Assembly: GCA_027605045.1 (NCBI GenBank) | Contig: JAQFWX010000005.1 | Location: 1,674,001 to 1,738,000, forward strand | Source: Phallus indusiatus | Taxonomy: Eukaryota > Basidiomycota > Agaricomycetes > Phallales > Phallaceae | DNA length: 64,000 nucleotides | Direction of reading: 5' to 3' | Part shown: positions 36,260 through 46,041 of the stretch, piece by piece | How the letters are laid out: every line of letters begins with the position of its first letter | How positions within the stretch are numbered: the stretch's first letter is position 1 | Made by a program: the position numbers and the translations under genes | Notes under the pieces: generated by a model | What the model saw: the letters and a program-made list of their open reading frames with translations, nothing else | Told to the model about the DNA's origin: nothing | Databases searched by the model: none

Positions 36260-36835
36260 CTATGCAATTAAGGTCGAGGCAGTCGCGGCGTCGTATTTGA
36301 ATGTTGGTGGAATTTGCTGCTTGGTCTTGTAGTACCGCGCCAAACGATGAATTCTTGATTCAATAAGAATCAAACGGAATTTCGAGTCCTTGTCTTTGCG
36401 GTTGATTTCAAGGTGCTTGCGGACAGCAACGGCCTTCTTTACCAAGTGCCATAAGTCCTCAGGAATAGAAGGGGCCAAACCTAGTTAAACTCAGGTAAGA
36501 ATTTGGCGGTAATGTACTCGTAGAAGATAGGGTAGTACCGTGCGATTTTAAGATACGCAGAATCTTGTTACCGGTGACGAATCTGACTTGGGGGATACCA
36601 TGAGCGTCACGGAGGGTTACACCGATTTGAGATGGGGTCAAGCCCTTGCGAGCAAGTTTGATGATGTGGTCGACAACATCCTCGGTGGTAGTTTTGAGCC
36701 AAGACGGGGGTGCGCGACGGTATGGGAGGGCAGAGGATGCTAAAAGAATAGACGGACTAAATCCACTGGAAAAAATGAATACGGTCGAGGTTTTGACATA
36801 CAAATACCCTTTCCGGGAGCATGCATACGACCCAT
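36260..36835 (-). CDS. RPS13: 40S ribosomal protein uS15 (Rps13)
   Basis: Exons 36808-36835, 36539-36739 and 36260-36480 give [100 protein letters not shown] and [19 protein letters not shown], ending STLIA. The stop is the complement of 36260-36262. The match to eukaryotic uS15 is very strong over the whole 150-residue length. The protein belongs to the small subunit. It lies between the two inverted eS6 copies and shares a 306-bp divergent promoter with eS6 copy 2. Confidence 0.97.
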
Positions 36836-37141
36836 GGCGGACTATCAAGGAGATGTTAGCAAGGTCGGTTCTCAACAAAATTATCAACCCAGACTCACTT
36901 ATTCGTTTTGTTTGGTAAGTCTTGAAAGTCTTGAGGAGATGAAGAGATGGAGAACAAACGAACGAAATCAAAGTCCGCTTGCAGCTCACGTAAGCAACTG
37001 TAACAGTTGCTCAACTTCGTACTCCGCCGGTTATTCCTCCTCAAGCTGTATACGTCGTTGGGGTCTCGTCTCTCAATAATCTTCAAGGTAATAAAAAAAT
37101 AAAAGTGGAGATAATTCTCCCATTTTCATTATTGTGGTAGC
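36836..37141. promoter_or_regulatory. Divergent promoter of uS15 and eS6 copy 2
   Basis: 306 bp between the two start codons. It contains CACGTAA and the perfect inverted repeat GCAACTG-TAA-CAGTTGC at 36994-37010. That puts the motif about 132 bp from eS6 and 158 bp from uS15. A shared factor driving both ribosomal genes is an inference. Confidence 0.6.
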
Positions 37142-38084
37142 ATGAAGTTGAACATTGCCAGTGCGTCGTATTTTGATTTACCACCTCGTCTTTTATTGAC
37201 TGTGATTCCTTCTACCTTTGAACAGACCCAGCAACTGGGTGCCAAAAGACTTATGATTTCGATGACGAACGTCGATAGTAAGTTTATTACTGTCTTTATC
37301 CTTAAATTGTTCATTCAAGACTTTTACAGCCGTGTGTTCTATGACAAGAAAATCTCTCAAGAGGTCCCTCTCGACTCGTTAGGCGACGAATGGAAAGGAT
37401 ATATCGTCCGTATCACCGGGGGCAACGACAAACAAGGTTTCCCGATGAAGCAGGGTGTCCTTCTCCCCAACCGTGTCCGTCTCCTCTTATCCGACGGTCA
37501 CTCTTGCTACCGCCCTCGACGCACCGGTGAACGCAAGCGCAAATCTGTCCGTGGTTGCATTGTCGGACCTGACATTGCGGTCTTGTCCCTTGTCATTGTC
37601 AAACAAGGTGAAAGTCCTATCGGGGACCTGACAGAGAACGTTTTGCCCAAACGTCTCGGACCGAAACGTGCTACGAAGATCAGACGGTTCTTCAATTTGA
37701 CGAAAGAGGATGATGTTCGGAAATATGTTATTAGACGTGAAGTTCAGTCTAAGAAGAACCCTGATGCTAAACCATATACTAAAGCGTATGTGACACACGA
37801 GTGGATAAACATGATGTGGACTAATAGATGATGACAGACCAAAGATTCAACGTCTTGTTACACCGATCCGTTTGCAACGTCGACGTCACTTGCGAAGCTT
37901 GAACCGAAGAAGGATTGATCGTCAAAAGGAACAAAAGGCTGAATATGAGTAAGTGATCATTAGCTATAGAACGACTGAGCAAAATTAACGCGGGGAAATT
38001 AGGGCTCTTGTTATTAAACACACTGCTGAGAGGAAAGCGAAGGCGGCAGCTTCTAAAGCGGCTCACAAAACCACTCAGAAGTAA
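37142..38084 (+). CDS. RPS6: 40S ribosomal protein eS6, copy 2
   Basis: Exons 37142-37160, 37226-37277, 37330-37785, 37838-37948 and 38003-38084 total 720 nt and encode 239 residues. The first exons join as [20 protein letters not shown] and [16 protein letters not shown], the normal eS6 start. Two of the introns read as open sequence, so a long single frame here is misleading: [10 protein letters not shown] and [12 protein letters not shown] are intron. The conserved core [15 protein letters not shown] and [16 protein letters not shown] is intact. It is oriented opposite to copy 1 and forms the right arm of an inverted repeat about 2.4 kb from start to end of the arms, centred on uS15. Confidence 0.95.
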
Positions 38085-38289
38085 AAGTCAGACAATTGTA
38101 CTTATATTGGACGCCGTCATTTGCCACCCATATGAGTTTATAACATACTATGATCATACATGTCGCTCTTTCTTATGTGTCTACTTATGCCTCATTGAAA
38201 GGGATCTTTTTGCACTTCTAATATCAGATCGTGTTGCGTACTGACTGTTCGATACATGATGACGTGACGCGACGTTCCTACTAAATATT

Positions 38290-40017
38290 TTACATCCATG
38301 CTCTTCCCGCACTTCGTCCCTGACTAACGCAATCGCCAACGCTTACACCACCAATACCGGCTCCAATTATCTCTAATCTACCATTCCATGGCGGCCCAGA
38401 AAAAGCATCTCTAAGTTCAGCCATACGTCCTAAGTGTCCCAGGGTCAATGTGGGAATACAACTCTGATGATGAGAAACGTCAACGAAAGCAGGTTCCGGA
38501 AGTCGTCTGCCAAGATGTCGCTCCAAAGCTTTGAGTAAGACCTTGGTTAAGGCGGGTTTATCTTCCAAAGGCGGTAATTGGGGTTTATAGGGTCCACCGA
38601 CCATCATCGTCAGTTTAGTAATTTGACCGGGTGGTAGATCTTGTTCGCCTAGGCTACATGAATCAAATACAACGCCCAAAATTCCTTCTGGGTTAACGTC
38701 ACTTTCGTAACCGTTTTTAGGACGCGGGATGAGATATCCAAATCCCGGTGGATGTAGATATTCTGAACGAGCGGCGAAGACGAAATTAATGACCGTAACC
38801 GAGGAATAGGGATTCGAGGTGAAACACGGAAAAGTCGATGGCGAGATGGATGTGAGCGTGAGAAGGTTCTGTAAATCTGGAGGGGGGATTGTTGTGATAA
38901 CGTGAGAAGCTGATATTGTTTCGGTTGAGCTAAAAATCTGCAAAAAAAAAAAAGTTCGTCATGTGCAAGGAATAAGTAAAAGTGAAGCATACTTTCACAG
39001 ACTCATCGGAGGGTGTTATTTGGGTGACATCAAACCCACGGCGGATCTCAATGTTTGGATTTGTCTCCAAAACTTGAGTAATAGCATCAGGAAGAGTCTG
39101 AAGACCATCCTGAAAGGAAAAAACTGATGTCCGCTTCAGATACACATCCAAACCACCAGTGTTATACGTTTCCTTATTTTCACGTTGAGGCTGAGCTTTG
39201 CTAGATTTCAAAACTCCCCGAACGATAGACCCGTTTCCTCTGTTTTCGGCAATCCAAAGGGGCGGAAGGGCAGCTTTGACGCTCAATTTTCTGGAGTCTG
39301 CAGCGTATATCCCGTGGACGAGAGAACTGCCCAATATTCGAGCAAATTCTTCCCCAAACCGTCGAGACATTAATGAATCTAGCGATTCGTCATCCTCCGC
39401 ATCCGGTGGGCGGTTCTTTTTCCGGAATGGTTCTCTCAGCACTGCGGGTAAAACGGTAAAAGCTAGCTGAGATCTTAAAAAACCTAAGGCATTTGAAGGT
39501 ATTGCTGTAAGACCCGATTTACGATTATCGGGTAGGTAAAGAAATCTGTTTTTGGCTGCCACGGAATTCTCAGACGTCGTGATCAGCTGAGATTGAAGAC
39601 CCAACAAATTTATCTTGAGGCAAAATGTACCATAAGTACATATAACATATAGCAAATTACGCATACCAATTCTAAAAGCGGGTGCGAATTAGGCCTTAAA
39701 GTCCTGGGTCCGCTTTCCAAAACAGCAGTTCCAACATCACCGCCAGGTATACCGAAGGAAACTCGCTTGCTGCGAATCCATCCGCCTAGTCTTTGAGATT
39801 TTTCGAGGAGAACAATTCGCGCATTTGGGAACCTTCGTGATAGATGGAATGTAGCTGAAAGACCTGTTATACCTCCACCTAGCACGGCGATTGTAGACGG
39901 CGGCATATGGTCGGCATCGAAGTTAATGTCACATATGTCACGCGTCATGTGCACTGACTGAACTTTGTTTGCGACGTTGAGACTCGACAGCCGGGTGCCC
40001 CAAATGGGTATTGGCAA
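38290..40017 (-). CDS. HEM14: Protoporphyrinogen oxidase (heme biosynthesis)
   Basis: Four or more exons on the minus strand. The N-terminal FAD motif is IAVLGGGITGLSATFHLSRR with VLLEKSQRLGGWIRS. Then come SGPRTLRPNSHPLLELI, NRFLYLPD, ESLDSLMSRRFGEEFARILG, GIYAADSRKLSVKAALPPLW, FSFQDGLQTLPDAI and VITTIPPPDLQNLL. The C-terminus carries GFGYLIPR, ILGVVFDSC, ERHLGRRLPEPAFVDV, GHLGRMAELRDAF and IIGAGIGGVSVGDCVSQGRS. The enzyme oxidises protoporphyrinogen IX to protoporphyrin IX at the mitochondrial inner membrane. The start could be 40017 or a later Met (MTRD, MPPS). The basic stretch after the first Met would suit mitochondrial import. Intact by inspection. Confidence 0.93.
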
Positions 40018-40141
40018 TGGCCCTCAATGGCCCCGGCGTGTTTTTGGTCTGGATTAGCGTGCTCCAATGATATCAGGACATTTGGCAATACCGTATCTTC
40101 TCAGAGATAAGAGTAAGACGAAAGGTATCCTTTTTACACCA
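40018..40141. promoter_or_regulatory. Divergent spacer between PPO and ICMT copy D
   Basis: 124 bp between two start codons facing away from each other. It must hold both core promoters unless the PPO start is one of the later Met codons. Confidence 0.5.
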
Positions 40142-40913
40142 ATGTCGTCGTCGTCCGAGATTCTCTTGAAACTATTTATGCTCTTGACGATGAGTCTTCT
40201 GGGTCTAAAAGTGACTACGCCGCCCAACAAATTAACATCTTCGGATACAATAGACAGAAGTACTATCCAGGAGAGACGTATGGCTTCGGGCGGTACCATA
40301 ATTAACTTTGTGAGTCAATAGACATTTAAATATCTGGTGTCCAAAAAAAGCTGATTATTCGCTGACATTGTAGCCTAATGTGATGCCTAGCATCTTTTTA
40401 TTTTCAACCCTCGCTTTTAACCTTCTGGCATCATCTGCCAAAACCGTGTGCTCCAGGGATGCCAACGATGAACTACGTCGCCTATCCCTTCCATTCTTAG
40501 CAAGCTTCGTTCTAGTCACAGCTGGAGCCTGCATTCGACTATTATGCTTCAAGACAATGGGAGATCTATTCACTTTTGAAGTCACAATTCGACCAAACCA
40601 TAAAATCGTTGACTCAGGCCCCTACGCCGTAGTACGACACCCCAGTTACACCGGTGCATTTATGATCTATACCGGAAATGCCATACTGGTGTTTAGCTCA
40701 CAAAGTCTGGTTATTACATGTGGATGGGCCGCCTCTTCATTGGTCGTAAAACTTCTCATGGTGCTATGGCTCTCGTGGGCATCAACCGTTTGGTACTGGT
40801 GTCTCAAACGGGCTCGCATGGAAGAAAAAAATCTTCGTTCTCACTTTGGAAAAGACGCATACGGCGGCTATATGAAACGAGTCCCTTATCGATACATCCC
40901 TGGCGTTTGTTGA
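40142..40913 (+). CDS. ICMT-like methyltransferase (copy D)
   Basis: Exons 40142-40309 and 40374-40913 (intron GTGAGT...TTGTAG, 64 nt) give 235 residues. The N-terminus is MSSSSEILLKLFMLLTMSLL, with TPPNKLTSSD. The core is CFKTMGDLFTFEVTIRPNHK, GPYAVVRHPSYTGAFM, then a hydrophobic helix pair and EEKNLRSHFGKDAYGGYMKR before VPYRYIPGVC. The family's SAM-binding signature RHPSYTG and the C-terminal EE...VPYRYIPG are intact. Closest in the window is copy C by wording of the core (CFKTxGDLFTFEVTIRxNH). Membrane-bound and SAM-dependent by family. The substrate is unproven. Confidence 0.87.
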
Positions 40914-41089
40914 TCAAATCGTACTAGCAAATTACAACAGTGCCTTTGACAAAGATTCCTATATGCAGGTATGTGAAACCATGTCGATACGATAGCATAT
41001 CCTAAATTCAACGATCTTCGTCAGACGCAGTAGAGATTCACGAATAACAACAAATATTTTATAAGAAAAATGACATTCTGTTTGTTTTT

Positions 41090-42706
41090 CTATATATATA
41101 CTGAACAATGAATTCTTTGCTTAGAATGACCACAATCCTTTCTTAAGCTTGGTGAAAAACGAAATTCCATTGTCCCACTCTCCCAACAGATAAAGCCGGT
41201 ACATGCGTCCTTGAGGGTAGCTTTCATGTTATCGTCATAATCCCCGCACAATTCCACAAATTCGATTCCAGTCTTCAAAACCGTGTCAAGAAGAGCGGCT
41301 GGTGAGACTACATAAGCATGCACCAGAACAAGCCTCTCGAGCTTCAAATCCGCCGATGGTAGGAAATTGAGTACGGGTGTCATAACATCCCTACCCCAAA
41401 ATCTCAGTATCAAAGTGCGTAGACTAGGGAACAAACTGGACATGTCAACGTCGGTGATCCAAGGAAGTTTCCAAGCTTGGGATCCCAATTCTAGTTCGGT
41501 TGTTTCGGGGTTGGCGTGTACTAAATCGAGAATTGGCGTGGAATAGTCGAGTGCGGAAATGGAAGGTGGAAAGGTACCAAAGACATCGAAAGCAACATCG
41601 GATCCAAAACAAAAGCGATTATGCGCAAAGAAAACTCGAAAATTACCGAGCTCAGAATCAATCGATATATGTAAAAAATTGTGGCCAGTAACTTGGGATA
41701 GTACCCCGGATGGAATTGCTTCGAAAATATGGAAATGTGAAAGGGTAGCTATTTCCAAGTTCGAGTCATTGATATTATCATACATCAAATAAAATCTGGA
41801 CATGTTTTTCGCAGGTCGGATACGAGTCGAAAGCTTCTGGATATAAACATAACCCGACAGATCATCTGATCCCAAAAAAAGGTGTTTGACGTTGGGAAGC
41901 TCGATTTTTCTTGGAGTTTTTGTTTCAATAACAGAAACATCTATGCCCGCAGAATTCCCGTCCGCAATAAAAATTTCCAACTCGCACAGAAGAGGACAGG
42001 TAGAAAGAAAACGTAGAAATTGAGAGAGTGAGGGGGGATTATTGAGATGTAAAAGCTTGAATTGCGTCAATTTGTCTAATTTGCTGCCTGTAAGCCCAAG
42101 CCATGGTGGATCCAACCTTTTAATACGGAGTTTTCGAAGACAGGAGAGGTCTACTCGTAGATAATTCGTTAAAAGTGGAAATTTTACCGGCTCGGTTGAT
42201 GGGTATAACAGGATATCCAAACATCGCATTTGAAGAGGTAGTGAATGAGAGCTTTGAAATATGGTTATGAGAGATGCGAATTGGTGATCAAAAAGATGTA
42301 GAGTTAAGGAACATAAGCGGGGCACGATGAGATTCGCTTTGGACTCGAGATACAGCTTCGGGGTACAGTTGTCAACGTCAGCGGGAATAGGCCAACTCCG
42401 TGCCTGTTCCATCCACGTAAGAGTGAGAGGAGCTTGCCCAGACCGGCTTATGAACAAATCGATCATTGAAGATGTAGCACTCAAATCCACGAATGCCCAC
42501 AAAGACGGCCATCCTAATGCAGATCTTCTCCAGTGACTACAGACATGCGAAATCCTTAAAGCAGACTGCACGGGGATTTTAGTGTCGTAAATTGCCAACA
42601 CGAATACGCGATAAAGTATGTCTGGGATCACGGTGTTTATGGGAAGCCTGGAATTGTGAGCTTGAGCTCTGACAATCGTATGATGGTAAGTAACATGAGT
42701 ATACAC
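41090..42706 (-). CDS. F-box/LRR-like protein (FBX2)
   Basis: About 538 residues. F-box region LPINTVIPDILYRVFVLAIY, ALRISHVCSHWRRSALGWPS, LWAFVDLSATSSMIDLFISR; then leucine-rich repeats, a conserved FEAIPSGVLSQVTGHNFLHI block, TTELELGSQAWKLPW and ERLVLVHAYVVSPAALLDTV. The C-terminus is CWESGTMEFRFSPS. The first codons (MYTHVTYHH) may be intron: paralogues have a short first exon joined near this point, so the true start is uncertain. It lies tail-to-tail with ICMT copy D. Its role is presumed to be an SCF ubiquitin-ligase adaptor. Confidence 0.82.
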   Translation of the reverse strand: MYTHVTYHHTIVRAQAHNSRLPINTVIPDILYRVFVLAIYDTKIPVQSALRISHVCSHWRRSALGWPSLWAFVDLSATSSMIDLFISRSGQAPLTLTWMEQARSWPIPADVDNCTPKLYLESKANLIVPRLCSLTLHLFDHQFASLITIFQSSHSLPLQMRCLDILLYPSTEPVKFPLLTNYLRVDLSCLRKLRIKRLDPPWLGLTGSKLDKLTQFKLLHLNNPPSLSQFLRFLSTCPLLCELEIFIADGNSAGIDVSVIETKTPRKIELPNVKHLFLGSDDLSGYVYIQKLSTRIRPAKNMSRFYLMYDNINDSNLEIATLSHFHIFEAIPSGVLSQVTGHNFLHISIDSELGNFRVFFAHNRFCFGSDVAFDVFGTFPPSISALDYSTPILDLVHANPETTELELGSQAWKLPWITDVDMSSLFPSLRTLILRFWGRDVMTPVLNFLPSADLKLERLVLVHAYVVSPAALLDTVLKTGIEFVELCGDYDDNMKATLKDACTGFICWESGTMEFRFSPSLRKDCGHSKQRIHCSVYI

Positions 42707-43158
42707 AAAGAAATTATTGACCTAATCTCATCCATTGGTATATGTAACCCACTCGGACTGTGAGGAGTCGGGGCCGACGAGTCTTTGGTTTGTCTTCGGA
42801 GTTCAACGTTCAGGCCTCAGGCCTTGACGTGGCGTGGCCACTCTTAGCCGTATCGTGCCTTGTCGGTACACATAATCACTTAAGATAATAATAGATTTTC
42901 TTCCATTAAGCGAAAATCAAATGAAACGCGGCAAGGATTCCATTATTTTCTACAAAGCCTAGTCTCGAGGCTAATTATTTTCGGCGTTGGATCGAGCTGC
43001 ATCAATTGAGGGTAAGTATTATATGGTGGACACGTGCATGCGGACATGATGGGACAGTACGGTCCAGCCGGTATGAGACCCAAGTGGGACACCCCGTGGC
43101 AGACGACGGCGCTACATGAGCATTCAACGTCAATTTTAAGCACTGATATACATGGATA

Positions 43159-44800
43159 TTAGTCCTCTGAATCGTATTCTGAATCGTAATAGCTGCCATC
43201 CGACTCGGCCTTGATATTTTCACTACGAGACACAACAACTCCTTTTTTGCCTAAGAGAACTTCCGCAGACTCGCCCTCCGAAGGGTGAAAATAGCAACTT
43301 CCGACCATTTCCAAATATTCCATTTTGATCCTCGAAACCACTCTGAGAAGAGTGGTACATGAGATGAGTTCAACTTGTTTAAGAATAAGCGTTTTTATAT
43401 TGAGATTGGCTGGAAGCAAGCCCAATGCCAAGTTGATTTGTCCCGGAAGTCTATTTTCTGTAAAGTCGAGCTCCAAAGTATCAACGCAAGAAAATAAACC
43501 CGGGAAGTCTTGAACCCACGAGAAAATCACCTCCCACAAATACGGGCCGATTACCAAATGCGTTATGCGCATGAGACGTATCAAGTCAAGGATTGGCAAT
43601 AAAAAATCATAAGAATCTAGAGCCGGTGGCGACAACGAGCCCGATATGTTAAATGGACAATCCGCGCGGGGGGTGCGACTGGGTGCGGAGAAAATCTTAA
43701 AAGAGAACCACCGGTAGCTCACCACCCTGAGATCCAAAATTATGAAATGATGGCCTCTACAACAAGAGAAGGCCCCGTCTGGGACAGATTTGAAGAGGTC
43801 ATCAGAGCGTGAATCAAGATAATGCAGCTCAAACTCGGATACAGACGTCAATGTCTGGATATGTGTCGAAACGTCTCGGATGTAGTTGTAGCTTGCCCTA
43901 CTCTGAGAGGACAATCTAAGCTGTTTGAGGTTTGGAAAGTGCGGTTTAAGTGGTGAAGCAGTCATAGCAGTGGTGGTGATCGGGTTATCGTTGAAAGAGA
44001 CAGACAACTCCAGCTCGCATAAAAGAGGACAATGGGACAAGAACCCAAGAAGGTGAGAGACAATGGGCGGGTTGACTGGACTCAAAAATATGAAGCGTGT
44101 CAAATGGGGCATATTGAAAGAAGGTAAATCCATTCCACAAAGGTCCACAGAGGTCAAAGTTAGCGGGTCATATTGTATGAGATCCGCGGGCTGTGACGGC
44201 CAGTTGGTCCGATTTTCTGGTGCTTCCGTGTAAACCGTGATATCCAAGGATCGCAGTTGAAGGGGAGACAATGTAGATTTCCGAAACAGACTCTGCACGA
44301 TAAGGAGTTTGACGTCTTCACAATATAAAATAAAAGAACGCAAGCGAGGAAAAATGTGATCTGCTTTAGACTCGAGATACGATATCCAATTGTCAAATTT
44401 GATCGATGGCGGATCTTGTTTGGTTTCCAAAGATATGGTAAGCGGTGCGTTCTTGGACCGACTGAGGAATAAATCGACAATTGAAACTGCCAGAGAAGCC
44501 CTCAAATCAATGAAGCCCCATAAAGCTGACCACCCTATTGCAGAGCTCCTCCAGTGACGACAGACATACGAGATGGCTAGAACGGTCTTCATAGGTCGAA
44601 ACGAGTCATAAACCGCCAACATGAAGATATTGTAGAGTATATCCAATGAGATCGCCGTGTTTATGTGAATTTCAGAACCTTGGAGACGATGACTTTTGCA
44701 TGATATCATATACTTTAACTTAACACGTATATATACATTTCAAAAAAATTACTCACATTATTGCAGTTTCACCATGTAATTCACCCTCATACCCTTGCAT
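43159..44800 (-). CDS. F-box/LRR-like protein (FBX3)
   Basis: Two exons: 44757-44800 (MQGYEGELHGETAI) and 43159-44692, joined across a 64-nt GTGAGT...AAAAG intron to give HRLQGSEIHINTAISLDILY. The F-box reads ISLDILYNIFMLAVYD, LAISYVCRHWRSSAIGWSAL, LFLSRSKNAPL. LRR-like blocks follow (LTRFIFLSPVNPPIVSHLLG, FLSHCPLLCELEL, FPNLKQLRLSSQ). Then come the FKSVPDGAFSCCRGHHFIIL block, THLVIGPYLWEVIFSWVQDF and a KKGVVV tail with an acidic Ser/Asp-rich end. It is very close to FBX4 at 56.3-58.0 kb. The first exon overlaps, on the same strand, the end of the coding relic at 44.80-45.01 kb. Confidence 0.85.
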
Positions 44801-45010
44801 CCTGCAAGGGCTCTTCACCGTCCGTAGAATTAGCTGTTTTTAGTTTTCGTGAAGACGTTCTGAGGTCCGCCCAAGCAGCTTTGTCAGCTGCGTCCTCAGC
44901 CACCCATGCTTCGTAAGCGGCATCATTCCGTTGCCATTTCTCCGCCAAGCGCCGGCGAAGCTTCGGACTTCGCGAACCGCCTTCGCGAAGGCCGAATCTG
45001 TCAAGTACTT
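44800..45010 (-). pseudogene. Coding relic related to sequence at 54.0-54.2 kb
   Basis: Minus strand reads SRSPKLRRRLAEKWQRNDAA, YEAWVAEDAADKAAWADLRT and SSRKLKTANSTDGEEPLQD, ending RV before TGA. At 54.01-54.19 kb the plus strand reads QRRRLTEAAAASS..., WMHADEAAWAGL. The DNA shares CGCCCAAGCAGCTT with flanking similarity, in inverted orientation. It is either a duplicated gene fragment or part of long terminal inverted repeats of the mobile region between them. Confidence 0.45.
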
Positions 45011-45379
45011 ACAGCTACTTACAGATATTGACGCGACTTGCGCGACTTGTGTTAGGACCACATACCTTCCCTCAACATCTACCTCATTCTGTCAAGGGAA
45101 GGGGCACCAAGGACCGCCGTCAACTTCGTTAAAGGGTAGAAATCAACTGTAACATCATCAAGATGTGTTGTTTGACAGCGAAGAGAAAAAGTTTGAAACG
45201 ATCGGGATAAGCTAAGTATACCTTACGACGAAGCCTTAAACGTGGAATAAGCTGACTCGAGGCTTAGTGTATTTAGGAAATTTGATGACTTATGGGTAAG
45301 CTGTAAGTAAGTCTTCTGCTTCAAGCAAACGCAAAAAGGCCAACCTTTTCCTAAACAGATTATTCATTGTCATTGGTTT

Positions 45380-45760
45380 TTTTTTGTTTCTTAGGTGCCT
45401 TCTCTATACCCCTCGCCCAGTTCTCACTTCTTGCCTCGCAGTTCTTGTACATTTTCGCCCACTCTCAGTTTCGCCCATTGTCAGTTTTCGCCCGGTTCTT
45501 GCTCACTCCGTGAATTGCCCTTTTTTTTTTGCTGTATTGCCGCTCTCAGTTTTTGCGCACAGTTTTGTTCACTCTCAGTTTCACCTGGTTCCGCTCTGCG
45601 AATTGCTTTTTCTTACTCTGTATCACCTGCTCTCAGTTTTCGTCCATTCTCAGCTTTCGGTTCTTGCTCACTCTACAAATTGCCCTTTTCAATCCGCTTG
45701 CATTGGTTTGCATTGCCAGTGCTTTTTTTATGCAACATGGACTGTTCTTTGGATACTGCA
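45380..45760 (+). repeat. Degenerate pyrimidine-rich tandem repeats upstream of MULE transposase
   Basis: CTCTCAGTTT(T)CGCCC-type units with TTCTTGCTCACTC and GAATTGCCC spacers recur at least five times. Three larger copies of about 80-100 bp can be seen (near 45450, 45540 and 45630). Frames here are open in several phases because of the base bias, not because of coding. Confidence 0.6.
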
Positions 45761-46041
45761 AGGTAAGTTTTCATACTTCTGCTCATGCACTCCGATTCAA
45801 CCAATTTTTAGTTGCTTGCCTACTTCGGCTGGTACCATTCAGAATGCAGTTCCGTCTTTCAAAAAGGTTATAGTTGTTTTTGCTGTACCTTCTGAGTTAA
45901 GTCTAATTTGATTTTAGTTTGATGCCTCGGCCATCCCACCACACCCGGTATCCCCACTCATTCAACGTGGAGGGCTCATATCCGTGAGTATCAGCATGTT
46001 CTGTCCTCTCACTCTACTGTTAAGCGTCGCTCCAGGTACAT

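Noticed and set aside
37142..37831. Single-exon 229-codon eS6
   Set aside because: The frame runs through two introns; the spliced version gives the canonical MKLNIANPATGCQK start and the true C-terminus.
45384..45911. 175-codon protein upstream of the MULE transposase
   Set aside because: Several overlapping frames are open because of pyrimidine bias and repeats; the sequence is a degenerate tandem repeat.
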